This document shows, piece after piece, positions 1-7,899 of a stretch of 24,107 bases of DNA. The translations under genes were made by a program, and so were the position numbers. Positions within the stretch are counted from its first letter, which is position 1; each line of letters begins with the position of its first letter. This DNA is from a virus. The DNA lies in IMG/VR virus record IMGVR_UViG_3300010411_000152, positions 1 through 24,107 of that record. The stretch is one strand, 5' to 3'. The notes beneath the pieces were generated by a model. It searched no databases and had not been told where the DNA came from. It saw only the letters and a list, made by a program, of their open reading frames with translations.

Positions 1-160
1 GGCGGAAGGGGTAACGCTATTAAGCAGACTTGCTTGCAGGTGATAAAAAAATTACTATGCCATGATTATCAAACAGTTATGAAACCATGAGTCAGATAAA
101 AATCAGGCGGCGCGCCGGGCAAAAATATTTTTTACGCGGCGATTAGAATTTACCGGAAAG

Positions 161-174
161 TAGTGACGTCACTA
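161..174. promoter_or_regulatory. Perfect 14-bp palindrome, possible operator
   Basis: TAGTGACGTCACTA is its own reverse complement. It lies in non-coding DNA about 290 bases before the regulator start. The two-fold symmetry suits binding by a dimeric protein. No second copy was noticed in the window, so an operator role is inference. Confidence 0.35.
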
Positions 175-213
175 AGATTTTGAGGGTAAATCGGGAAAAT
201 TTCAACGCCCGAC

Positions 214-231
214 AAAAAACTTTGCACAAGT
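214..231 (-). promoter_or_regulatory. Operator-like repeat, copy 1 (inverted)
   Basis: Read on the minus strand this is ACTTGTGCAAAGTTTTTT, identical over 18 bases to the copy at 295-312. The core is itself nearly symmetrical: TTTGCAC and GTGCAAA flank a two-base centre at 221-236. This is typical of sites for dimeric GntR or LacI-type regulators, and the adjacent gene encodes such a protein. Confidence 0.5.
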
Positions 232-294
232 GCAAAAACACGGCTTGGCAACTTGGGTGCCGGAAGGCCAAAAATCAGGGGTAAAACCAGGCCA

Positions 295-312
295 ACTTGT
301 GCAAAGTTTTTT
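295..312 (+). promoter_or_regulatory. Operator-like repeat, copy 2
   Basis: ACTTGTGCAAAGTTTTTT is an 18-base exact inverted match to copy 1, and its 12-base core recurs at 378-389. The site lies in the leader of the regulator gene. Autoregulation is the simplest reading but is not shown. Confidence 0.5.
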
Positions 313-377
313 CCGTAACTACCGTGTTGCCAAATATTTAATTTTTCAGTCCTTAAACAGCAAAAGCTCCTTCCGGC

Positions 378-389
378 ACTTGTGCAAAG
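378..389 (+). promoter_or_regulatory. Operator-like repeat, copy 3
   Basis: ACTTGTGCAAAG matches the core of the other two copies. With the two preceding bases, GCACTTGTGCAAAG also matches copy 1 over 14 bases. It is the copy nearest the gene, about 75 bases before the ATG, where a bound repressor could block transcription. Confidence 0.5.
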
Positions 390-463
390 CTACGAAATTA
401 TCATTTTTGCCTTCTTTTCCAGATAAGCCGGGAATTTCATAAAACAAAAACAGGAGTGGTCCC

Positions 464-1624
464 ATGACACACGAAAATCAACAATCCCAATCCGTCCAGC
501 CGTTCCGTATCGCGGCTGATTATGTCCGCCGGAAAATTCGGCTTGGCGAATATCAGCCGGGCGAAACGCTGCCCAGCGCAAAGCAACTGGCGGAGAAACT
601 TGGTCTCCACCGCAACACGGTCGATGCCGGCATGAAACTGCTGCGGAAAGAAAAACTGGTGTCCAGCCGTTTCGGCGGCGGGACCGTAGTGCGTTCGGAA
701 CTGCCGGAAAGTCTGAAAAGCGTGGCGCTGCTCTTGCCCGATACCGATTCGGAACACTGGCAGCGGACATCGAAAGAGATTGGCGTTTGGCTCCAGTGCG
801 CGGGCTGGAAACTGGATATCCATCAGCATCGCGGCAACGCCTGGGCGTTTCGGAAAATGACCCGTAAACTGGCGGCAGGGCATTATGCCGGGGCGCTGAT
901 CTCGGCAACGCCGGAACTGGTTAACGGTTACATGCCGCTGGCGGCGCTGGTCAGGGACGGGTTCCCGGTAACCTTCATCGGGCGCGGACTGGACGGAGCC
1001 GACTGCTGGCGGGTTGACGACGGTGATTTTGCCGGCGGCTACCATGGAACGAAACACCTGCTCGAATGCCGTTTCAAACGCGTCGGCCTGATCGGCTGCC
1101 CGGTTTACAACGGACAAGAATTTCTCAGGGGCTGCCGCGAGGCGCTGCGGGAATTCAACATTGAACCTATGGCGGTGGGCTCTGCGCAGGATGAAAAGGA
1201 CGCGCTGAAATTATTAGAATCGTGGCTGGATGATGAAAATATCCGGCTCGATTCCGTGTTCTTTCACCGGGTTGAACAGGCGCAGAAAGCATTCGAGTAT
1301 CTGCAGTCGAGACGAATTCAAATCGGCAGTGACATCGGATTCATCACTTTTGACGACACTTTGTTCCGCCGACTGACGATACCGTCACCGAGTGCCGTCC
1401 GGCGTTATCCGGAACGGCTCGGCAAGCGGATTGCGGACACATTCCTCGCCCAGTTGTCTGTACCGTTCGAGCAGCGGAATTTCGCCAAAACCATAGAAGC
1501 CCAGGTCGGATTGGAAGTCGGCCGCGCCACCGGTGACCGTTCCGCCAGAAAAGTATTCCGCGCCATTGATCCCTACGGCGGCAGGCGCGAATATGATTAT
1601 CCTTACAGTCGTTTTTTCTATTAA
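464..1624 (+). CDS. GntR-type regulator with LacI-like sensor domain
   Basis: This is a predicted one-component transcription factor of 386 residues. Residues about 12-75 form a GntR winged helix-turn-helix; the stretches IRLGEYQPGETLPSAKQLAE and LGLHRNTVDAGMKLLRKE are characteristic. Residues about 80-345 resemble the periplasmic-binding-protein fold used by LacI-family sensors, with blocks such as VALLLPD, FPVTFIGRG and GFITFDD. Family members usually bind a sugar or related ligand and release DNA. The ATG follows AGGAG with normal spacing. Three repeated operator-like motifs lie just upstream, which suggests autoregulation. It could be the host gene flanking a prophage, or a host-type regulator captured by the phage; its orientation with the phage operon allows either. 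The 128 bases after it show no gene. Confidence 0.85.
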   Translation: MTHENQQSQSVQPFRIAADYVRRKIRLGEYQPGETLPSAKQLAEKLGLHRNTVDAGMKLLRKEKLVSSRFGGGTVVRSELPESLKSVALLLPDTDSEHWQRTSKEIGVWLQCAGWKLDIHQHRGNAWAFRKMTRKLAAGHYAGALISATPELVNGYMPLAALVRDGFPVTFIGRGLDGADCWRVDDGDFAGGYHGTKHLLECRFKRVGLIGCPVYNGQEFLRGCREALREFNIEPMAVGSAQDEKDALKLLESWLDDENIRLDSVFFHRVEQAQKAFEYLQSRRIQIGSDIGFITFDDTLFRRLTIPSPSAVRRYPERLGKRIADTFLAQLSVPFEQRNFAKTIEAQVGLEVGRATGDRSARKVFRAIDPYGGRREYDYPYSRFFY

Positions 1625-1752
1625 TTCTGTTTAAGTCTCCCGTTACGCAACCTTGCGCATCGGTAAGCAATAATCCCTTTTTTCGCCCGTTCCGAGCATT
1701 TCAATCCCTGCCGTTCTTACACGAGAATTGGCTCTAAATTCAGGAGGTCTCT

Positions 1753-2958
1753 ATGCAAATTGAGCTGAAAAACATTAATGAAATCAAACCCTATGAGAAG
1801 AATCCGCGCATTAATGATGAAGCGGTGGACGCGGTTGTCACCAGCATCCGGGAGTATGGCTTTCGGCAGCCGATTGTGGTGGATGCTGATGGCGTAATCA
1901 TCGTGGGACATACAAGATGGAAAGCGGCAAAACAGCTCGGACTGACGGAAGTTCCGGTGCATATAGCCACCGATCTTTCGCCGGAAAAAGTCAAAGCGTA
2001 CCGGATCGCGGACAACCAGACCGGGAACATCGCAGAGTGGGATTACGACTTGTTGCCGGTTGAGTTATCGGAACTCCAGGCGATGGATTTCGATCTGTCG
2101 CTCCTGGGCTTCGACTCAGACGAGCTGGATAAACTGCTCAATGGCGATGACGCGGTTGCCGAGGGCATGACCGCCCCGGACGAAGTTCCGGAAACACCGG
2201 AGGATCCGGTCAGTAAACGCGGTGAAATATACCAGCTCGGCAATCACCGGCTAATGTGCGGAGATTCAACAGATAATGCTAATGTCGAAGCATTAATGCA
2301 TGGTAAAAAAGCGAACCTGCTGCTCCAGGACCCGCCGTATAATGTCGCTTATGAAGGCGGCACGACTGAACATTTAACCATTCAGAACGACAATATGGAT
2401 GACGCGGCGTTCTTCAACTTCCTGACGGACGCGTTCAAGTGCGCGGTCGATGTGATGACTCCGGGCGCTTCGTTTTACATCTTCCATGCGGATAGCGAAG
2501 GCTACAATTTCCGGGGAGCTTGTAAAACTGCGGGTTTGCAACTTCGTGAATGCTTGATCTGGGTTAAAGATTCCTTGGTACTCGGACGGCAGGATTACCA
2601 TTATCAACATGAGCCGATTTTGTACGGCTGGAAGGACGGAGCCGCGCACAACTGGTACTCAGACCGTAAACAAACCACTGTGTTGGAATTCGATCGCCCG
2701 AAACGGAGCGAGCTGCATCCTACGACAAAGCCTGTCGAAATACTGGTTTACCTGATCAAAAATTCATCGCAGCGCAATGATCTGGTCGCGGACTTTTTCG
2801 GCGGTTCCGGGAGCACGCTGATTGCGGCCGAACAGACCGGCCGCAAGGCGTATCTGATGGAACTTGACGAAAAATACTGCGACGTCATTCGCAAACGCTG
2901 GGCGGAATTTGTCCATGGCGAGGGCTGTGACTGGCAGGCGTTAACCCAGAAAATATAA
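1753..2958 (+). CDS. ParB-domain DNA methyltransferase (beta class)
   Basis: This 401-residue protein joins two domains. Residues about 1-100 are a ParB/sulfiredoxin-like domain, including INEIKPYEKNPRIN, the segment IIVGHTRWKAAKQLG and RIADNQTG. Residues about 155-395 are an amino-methyltransferase (N6-adenine or N4-cytosine) using S-adenosylmethionine. The catalytic DPPY is at 193-196 and the cofactor motif DFFGGSGS starts at 347. The order, catalytic motif first and cofactor motif last, defines the beta class. AGGAGG sits at 1742-1747 before the ATG. Such fusions are common in phages and usually lack a partner endonuclease, as here. A role in protecting phage DNA from restriction or in regulation is inferred. 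The target sequence cannot be read from this. Confidence 0.9.
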   Translation: MQIELKNINEIKPYEKNPRINDEAVDAVVTSIREYGFRQPIVVDADGVIIVGHTRWKAAKQLGLTEVPVHIATDLSPEKVKAYRIADNQTGNIAEWDYDLLPVELSELQAMDFDLSLLGFDSDELDKLLNGDDAVAEGMTAPDEVPETPEDPVSKRGEIYQLGNHRLMCGDSTDNANVEALMHGKKANLLLQDPPYNVAYEGGTTEHLTIQNDNMDDAAFFNFLTDAFKCAVDVMTPGASFYIFHADSEGYNFRGACKTAGLQLRECLIWVKDSLVLGRQDYHYQHEPILYGWKDGAAHNWYSDRKQTTVLEFDRPKRSELHPTTKPVEILVYLIKNSSQRNDLVADFFGGSGSTLIAAEQTGRKAYLMELDEKYCDVIRKRWAEFVHGEGCDWQALTQKI

Positions 2959-2972
2959 GGAGAATTTCAGCT

Positions 2973-3407
2973 ATGAATCAAAATATATTGAAGATATCCC
3001 CCGCAAAAGCACACATAATGCGCATAAGGATCAAGGAAATTGGATTAAAGGTTCCGGAGTGGTTCGACAATCTGAGCGATGCCGAGCTGGCCACCTGCTA
3101 CAACGGCGCGGGCGGAGACCATACTCCGAAAGCAATCCGGAAAATTCTCACCCGGCTCCTGGGCTTTGCCGAGGAAGCGATTCTGATCCATGACGCGGAA
3201 TTTCAGTACACAAAACGTTTTTATCCGCTTGACTATTACAGCCAGCAGAATTTCCATGCCGCCAACCGGAGGCTGGGAGAAAACGCGATAGTCCTGGCTC
3301 AAATAAGCAAACCATGGTATTCGCTCCTCAGGTATTGGCGTTTGTTTGTCGCCTGGAATAGCCGTCATGTGGTGGATGAATGGGGGTACGATGAATGGAT
3401 AATGTAA
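2973..3407 (+). CDS. Uncharacterised phage protein next to the terminase genes
   Basis: This is a 144-residue soluble protein with no signal peptide or membrane segment. The start has AAGGAGA at 2957-2963, which overlaps the preceding gene's stop. Visible features are CYNGAGGDHTPKAIRK, an acidic IHDAEFQYTKRFYP segment around residues 72-87, and an aromatic C-terminal third with WYSLLRYWRLFVAW. The 'HD' followed by an aromatic-rich helix and F-x-x-AN resembles small phage proteins commonly found just before terminase, but I cannot name a family with confidence. The last 13 bases overlap the next gene, so it belongs to the same transcription unit. A role in packaging is only suggested by position. 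Confidence 0.75.
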   Translation: MNQNILKISPAKAHIMRIRIKEIGLKVPEWFDNLSDAELATCYNGAGGDHTPKAIRKILTRLLGFAEEAILIHDAEFQYTKRFYPLDYYSQQNFHAANRRLGENAIVLAQISKPWYSLLRYWRLFVAWNSRHVVDEWGYDEWIM

Positions 3408-3607
3408 GCTCCCCGCAACTGAGGCTTACGGCCTTGCCTATTTCCGACCTGGTCAAACTCCTGAAACGTTCGGGCAGCCGTACTGCTTCGGAAGATACGG
3501 TCAGAGAAGACGTCGCCAACGGCGCACCGGTAAATCCCGATGGAACCTTCAACCTCATAAACTATGCCGCTTATCTGGCAAAGGATACTGACGATGCCGC
3601 AAATTAA
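3395..3607 (+). CDS. Small helix-turn-helix protein, candidate small terminase
   Basis: This 70-residue protein overlaps both its upstream neighbour (13 bases) and the terminase start at 3594 (14 bases). Residues about 15-62 show a pattern of the Nu1/MerR-like winged-helix type: LPISDLVKLLKRSG, then DTVREDVANGAPVN, then FNLINYAAYLAK. The same pattern recurs at the N-terminus of the following large terminase. In phages the gene before the large terminase usually encodes the small subunit that recognises the packaging site. The protein is short for a complete small terminase and lacks a visible oligomerisation domain, so a DNA-recognition accessory is equally possible. The helix-turn-helix reading comes from sequence pattern only. 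Confidence 0.65.
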   Translation: MDNVSSPQLRLTALPISDLVKLLKRSGSRTASEDTVREDVANGAPVNPDGTFNLINYAAYLAKDTDDAAN

Positions 3608-5933
3608 CCCGTCCTCGATGCGCCCGGTGGAAGTGGCGCGATTGATAAATTCCACAGAACTTGGTTTCGTGCTGCCGCAGGCGCGGATTTACCGGGATTT
3701 CAACCGCGTGGGCTTCCGTATCGCATCCTCCGGAACCCCGCGAAACATCAACCTGCTCAAATACATCGCCTGGATGTTTGATCAGGAACATACACAGCAT
3801 GACGAAACTTCGGCGCGTTCATACGAAGAACGCCGGGATGCCGAACGCCAGCGCCAGGCAAACCAATCCTTGTTAGGCCGCGACATCGGCCCCTTGCCGG
3901 AAGTCGGTAATCCTCGGCGAAAAGCGGAATGCGAGCGCAATTTTCGGCTTTTTTGCGAGTGTTACTTCCCGGATACTTTTTCCTTGGACTGGTCCGAAGA
4001 TCACATCAAAGTAATCACCAAGATCGAAACAGCGGTGTTGTTCGGAGGGCTGTTCGCACTGGCGCTCCCGAGGGGTACAGGTAAAACTTCACTTGCCGAA
4101 GCCGCCTGTTTGTGGGCGATGCTCTACGGTCACCGCGAATTTGTGGCGTTAATCGGGGCAACTGAAGGCGCCGCGCTGGAAATTCTCGACAGCATCAAGA
4201 CTGAGCTGGACGTAAACGAACTTCTGGCGGAGGATTTTCCTGAGGTGTGTTTCCCGGTAGATCAGCTTAACGGAATTGCCAATCGCTGTGCCGGGCAACT
4301 TTACCTGGGTGTGCGTACCCGCATTACCTGGACGAGCAACGAAATCGTCCTGCCGACTATTAAAAACAGCCGGGCCAGCGGCATCATTGTCCGGGTGGCT
4401 GGGATTACCGGGCGTATTCGCGGGATGAAATACAAACGTTCCGATGGCCGGAATGTGCGCCCCTCTCTAGTAATTATCGACGATCCGCAAACCAGTGAAA
4501 GCGCCGGAAGCCTGGAGCAGACCCGGAAAAGAATCCGTGTACTTGCCGGTGACATCCTCGGACTTGCGGGGCCGGGACAGAAGATTTCCGGCGTCATGCC
4601 ATGCACCATCATCCGTCCCGGCGACATGGCCGATACCATTCTGGATAAAAATAAACACCCTGACTGGAACGGCGAAAAGACGCGCATGGTCTATAAATTT
4701 CCTGACAACATGAAGCTCTGGGAAAAGTATGCCGAAATTAGAGCAGAATCCCTGCGTACCAACGGCAATTTCCAGGCGGCGACAAAATTCTATGAAGAAA
4801 ACCGGGAAGCGATGGACGCCGGTGCGGAAGTTTCGTGGGAAGCACGGTACAACCATGATGAAATCTCCGCGCTCCAACATGCCATGAACCTGAAGTTCCA
4901 GGATGAAACGGCTTTCCGGAGCGAATACCAGAATGAACCGGCGCCGGAGGACATGAATGAGGACGTGATCATGACCGCGGATGAAATCGCGGCCAAGCTC
5001 AACAATATGAAGCGCGGCGAAATCCCGGTCGGGGCAACCTTCCTGACAATGTTCATCGATGTCCAGAAGGAACTTTTGTATTACCTGGTGGCCGCATGGG
5101 AAGAGTGTTTTTCCGGCTATGTGGTGGATTACGGCGTCTATCCGAAGCAGAACCGCAGATATTTTCTACTGCGGGACGCTCGTCCGACTTTGCAGGACGC
5201 CGCGTCCGGTTCCGGGCTGGAAGGCTCGGTTTATGCCGGGCTTGAGGCGTTGACGGATGAGCTTTTAAGCAGAGAATGGCCGCGCGACGACGGGGCGATG
5301 ATGAAAATCGAACGCTGCCTGATCGACGCCAACTGGGGCCAGACAACGGATGTTGTTTACCAGTTCTGCCGTCAAAGCACACATTCGGCAATACTGCTGC
5401 CCAGCCACGGCCGTTATGTCGGGGCCGGTTCGAAACCGATGAGCGAATACCGCAAACAGCCTGGCGACCGGGTCGGCCACAACTGGATGATCCCTAACGT
5501 CCGCGGTAAACGGGCGGTACGGCATGCCTTGTTCGACGCCAACTACTGGAAAAGCTTCATTCATGCCCGTTTTGCGGTTGGGATGGGAGACAGGGGATGT
5601 TTGTCGTTATACGGAAACCAGGCGCTGGCCCATCAGCTTCTGGCCGTACACCTGACTAGTGAATACCGCGTCAAAACCGAAGGCCGCGGGAGGAAAGTCG
5701 ACGAATGGAAACTTCGCCCCGAAGCTTCCGACAACCACTGGCTGGACTGCCTGGTCGGCTGTGCGGTAGCCGCCTCGATGCAGGGAGCGACGCTGCCGGG
5801 CATCGGGGATTCCGGCAAACCGCTCAGGCCGCGCAAGCGGATAAGCCTTGGCTCATATCAACGCCAGCAATTAAGTCAATCGTCCGGCCAACGCAAAATA
5901 CTGACTCCATCGACTCCTCGAAAAAGGCTGTAA
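3594..5933 (+). CDS. Terminase large subunit, GpA-type
   Basis: This is the 779-residue motor that pumps DNA into the prohead and cuts it. Walker A is LPRGTGKTS at residues 158-166 (Lys164). Walker B is LVIIDDPQ with acidic residues 296-297. The nuclease half has acidic candidates at D489 (TMFIDVQKE), D578 (CLIDANWG) and D718 (HWLDCLVGCAVA), as in lambda gpA-type terminases. I chose the ATG at 3594 because AAAGGA at 3580-3585 sits eight bases before it; the ATG at 3564 has no such site. Residues about 7-65 look like a second copy of the small helix-turn-helix domain in the upstream gene, an unusual N-terminal addition. The family assignment is firm; the fused-domain reading is inference. Confidence 0.93.
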   Translation: MPQINPSSMRPVEVARLINSTELGFVLPQARIYRDFNRVGFRIASSGTPRNINLLKYIAWMFDQEHTQHDETSARSYEERRDAERQRQANQSLLGRDIGPLPEVGNPRRKAECERNFRLFCECYFPDTFSLDWSEDHIKVITKIETAVLFGGLFALALPRGTGKTSLAEAACLWAMLYGHREFVALIGATEGAALEILDSIKTELDVNELLAEDFPEVCFPVDQLNGIANRCAGQLYLGVRTRITWTSNEIVLPTIKNSRASGIIVRVAGITGRIRGMKYKRSDGRNVRPSLVIIDDPQTSESAGSLEQTRKRIRVLAGDILGLAGPGQKISGVMPCTIIRPGDMADTILDKNKHPDWNGEKTRMVYKFPDNMKLWEKYAEIRAESLRTNGNFQAATKFYEENREAMDAGAEVSWEARYNHDEISALQHAMNLKFQDETAFRSEYQNEPAPEDMNEDVIMTADEIAAKLNNMKRGEIPVGATFLTMFIDVQKELLYYLVAAWEECFSGYVVDYGVYPKQNRRYFLLRDARPTLQDAASGSGLEGSVYAGLEALTDELLSREWPRDDGAMMKIERCLIDANWGQTTDVVYQFCRQSTHSAILLPSHGRYVGAGSKPMSEYRKQPGDRVGHNWMIPNVRGKRAVRHALFDANYWKSFIHARFAVGMGDRGCLSLYGNQALAHQLLAVHLTSEYRVKTEGRGRKVDEWKLRPEASDNHWLDCLVGCAVAASMQGATLPGIGDSGKPLRPRKRISLGSYQRQQLSQSSGQRKILTPSTPRKRL

Positions 5934-6073
5934 ATCTGTCTTTTAACCCATTCCCTGCAAGAAATTTTCATTAAAAACGCTTCCACCCCCAGTTTCATGG
6001 GTCTGGATTTCGCTCCCAGCTCGTATGTACAGAGTGGAAAGGCAATCACTGTCGAAATCTCAAAGGAGGCACT

Positions 6074-6175
6074 ATGCAGAAAGAAACACAGACGACTAAC
6101 TCACCACTTCAGGAAGTCGCATCCATTCTCGCCAACGGCATCATCCGCCTGAAAAAGAAAGGGAAACTGAAATAA
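6074..6175 (+). CDS. 33-residue micro-protein coupled to the cytosine methyltransferase
   Basis: The reading frame starts at an ATG preceded by the very strong Shine-Dalgarno AAAGGAGG at 6062-6069. It ends in TAATG, so its stop overlaps the next gene's ATG by one base. The peptide is MQKETQTTNSPLQ followed by a short amphipathic segment EVASILANGIIRLKKKGKLK: a hydrophobic helix then a basic tail. Similar tiny 'LAxILAxGxLRL' proteins occur in phage structural regions, but I know no assigned function. It could be a leader peptide that sets translation of the methyltransferase, or a small structural or DNA-binding protein. The preceding 140 bases (5934-6073) hold no gene and only weak inverted repeats. 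Confidence 0.6.
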   Translation: MQKETQTTNSPLQEVASILANGIIRLKKKGKLK

Positions 6176-7899
6176 TGCGGTACGGGAGCATTTGCAGTGG
6201 AGTAGAAGCGGCAACCCTTGCCTGGGAACCGATGGGCTGGAAACCGGCGTTTTTCGCCGAGGTTGAGCCATTTCCGTGTGCGGTACTGATGCAGAAATTC
6301 GGCGCGACGAAGCCGAAACGCGTGCTGGTGCCGGATGAAGCAGACACGGCAAAGGAACGCAAGCAGCGCGAGCTGTGGCAAAAACAAATCGCCAAGTTCC
6401 CGGAGGGCGGAAGTATTCCGAACCTCGGGGATTTTACAAAGATCACAAAGGAGGATTATGACGGAAAAATCGACTTGCTTATCGGAGGCCCGCCCTGCCA
6501 GTCGTATTCATGCGCGGGGCTTAGAAAGGGACTTGATGATCCGCGCGGCAACCTCTCGCTTGAGTTTGCTCGACTGGCTTACCGCCTTGAATCACGATGG
6601 TTTTGTCTTGAAAATGTCCCAGGGATGCTGTCACAAAGCAATGGCCGGGCCTTTGCTGAAATACTATCGGCTTTCTGCGGATGGGAAGTTGAAGTTCCTG
6701 TGCTCAGAAGAAAGAAAAACGGCGAAGTCGTCAGAGGCTGGAAGAAGTCCGGCGTCGTCACTCCCGCTCCCGGAGGATACGGGCTGGCATGGCGAACTCT
6801 TGACGCTCAGTTCGTGCGAGTGGACGGGTATTCACGGGCTGTTCCTCAAAGACGAAGGCGTCTCTTCCTTATCGGAAGTATTGGAAGCTGGGAACGTGCC
6901 GCGGCGGTACTTTTTGACGAAGAAAGCCTGCGAGGGAATACTCCGCCGGAGCGAAAAACGAGGCAAGGAGCTTCCTGTGGATTTGAAGTCGGCCCTGCTG
7001 GAGGTCGTCAATCTGACGTAAGTGCCACCCTTGATACGAAGTGCAAAGACGGGGCGGTCCGCAACCAGACGGGCATGCTTTGCATGGCTCACGGTCAGGG
7101 CAATGCGGAGCTTTTGAGTGAGAAATCCCCCACGTTGAACTGCAACCATGAAGCTCCGATTATCTGCCGTGAATCCGGACAGGGCTTTTGGCGGCAGGAT
7201 GAAGCATCCGGCACAGTCAAGGTTAATGGCGCTGAACCGACAACCGTGGTCTGTCTGAACAACCGCCCGCAGGAATTCAAAACCGAGGAACAGATTCATT
7301 ATCCGCTTCGGGCTACCGATTATAAACAGCCTCCGGTTATCTGCTACGAAAACCATCCGAATGATTCCAGGATAAAGGAACTGACTGAAGGTGTGTGTCC
7401 GCAGATAAATGCCCGGGCCGGTACCGGCGGTGGAAATTTGGGCTTAGTGCTGCATGTCGCCGGGTTCCTGCCGGGGCAAGGGCAGAAAGCGGGGAGCATA
7501 GGGTACGAGGATGATTTGGCTCCGACGCTGCGCAGCGGATGCGACAACTACGGCGTATTTAAAAGCTACGCCATAGCCGAAAACATCATCAACCGCAAAG
7601 TCAAAAACGGCGGCAACGGGACCGGGGTAAAAGAAGGTATTCAATACACCTTGAACACAGTTTCACCGCATGGCGTTTCCTACAAATCCGTGGTTCGCCG
7701 GATGATGCCTGTTGAGTGTGAACGCCTGATGGGCTTTCCGGATAACCACACCAGAATCGCCTGGAACGGCAAAGGTGAAGAAGAATGCCCTGATTCCCAT
7801 CGCTACAAAGCCTGCGGGAACAGTTTCTGCACAAACGTAGCCAGATGGGTCGGAATGAGAATTCAAATGGTGGAGGATTTTTACAATGAGCGAACTTGA
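6175..7899 (+). CDS. DNA cytosine-5 methyltransferase
   Basis: This 574-residue enzyme transfers a methyl group from S-adenosylmethionine to C5 of cytosine. Motif I is YGSICSGVEAA at the N-terminus. The catalytic PCQ is in GGPPCQSYS (Cys108). Motif VI ENV is at E146. Motif VIII is PQRRRR near R226. The C-terminal motifs are RMMPVECERLMGFPD and GNSFC (Gly548). The region between motifs VIII and IX, residues about 280-470, is long and holds a degenerate repeat of about 30 residues, probably the target-recognition region. The ATG overlaps the micro-protein stop by one base. No restriction endonuclease is nearby, so it is an orphan phage-type methyltransferase, presumably for anti-restriction. 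A further frame inside the gene (6335-7021) is a shadow. Confidence 0.93.
   Translation: MRYGSICSGVEAATLAWEPMGWKPAFFAEVEPFPCAVLMQKFGATKPKRVLVPDEADTAKERKQRELWQKQIAKFPEGGSIPNLGDFTKITKEDYDGKIDLLIGGPPCQSYSCAGLRKGLDDPRGNLSLEFARLAYRLESRWFCLENVPGMLSQSNGRAFAEILSAFCGWEVEVPVLRRKKNGEVVRGWKKSGVVTPAPGGYGLAWRTLDAQFVRVDGYSRAVPQRRRRLFLIGSIGSWERAAAVLFDEESLRGNTPPERKTRQGASCGFEVGPAGGRQSDVSATLDTKCKDGAVRNQTGMLCMAHGQGNAELLSEKSPTLNCNHEAPIICRESGQGFWRQDEASGTVKVNGAEPTTVVCLNNRPQEFKTEEQIHYPLRATDYKQPPVICYENHPNDSRIKELTEGVCPQINARAGTGGGNLGLVLHVAGFLPGQGQKAGSIGYEDDLAPTLRSGCDNYGVFKSYAIAENIINRKVKNGGNGTGVKEGIQYTLNTVSPHGVSYKSVVRRMMPVECERLMGFPDNHTRIAWNGKGEEECPDSHRYKACGNSFCTNVARWVGMRIQMVEDFYNERT

Larger units (their letters stand above)
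1..463. other. Non-coding control region upstream of the regulator gene
   Basis: No credible coding frame is present here on either strand. The stretch is rich in symmetrical sequence. It has a 10-bp palindrome CGGCGCGCCG at 108-117, an A/T palindrome at 121-132, a perfect 14-bp palindrome at 161-174, and three copies of an ACTTGTGCAAAG motif at 214-231 (minus), 295-312 and 378-389. It ends in the Shine-Dalgarno site AGGAG at 451-455 before the ATG at 464. I could not assign a confident -35/-10 pair. The likely role is transcriptional control of the downstream regulator and perhaps the phage operon. No tRNA or obvious attachment core was seen. Confidence 0.6.

Noticed and set aside
108-132. 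CGGCGCGCCG and AAAAATATTTTT palindromes as attachment core or operator
   Set aside because: Short low-complexity symmetry with no second copy in the window.
230-442. 70-codon frame in the leader region
   Set aside because: It starts at a GTG without a ribosome site, overlaps the repeated operator motifs and has no protein-like pattern.
3564-3593. Earlier ATG for the large terminase
   Set aside because: No Shine-Dalgarno precedes it; the ATG at 3594 has AAAGGA at proper spacing.
5975-6040. Possible structured RNA between terminase and micro-protein
   Set aside because: Only a 6-bp outer pairing (TTCCAC/GTGGAA) and a 4-bp inner pairing were found; too weak to call.
6335-7021. 228-codon frame inside the cytosine methyltransferase gene
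   Set aside because: It lies wholly within a gene with all catalytic motifs intact in the other frame; its product has no recognisable pattern.
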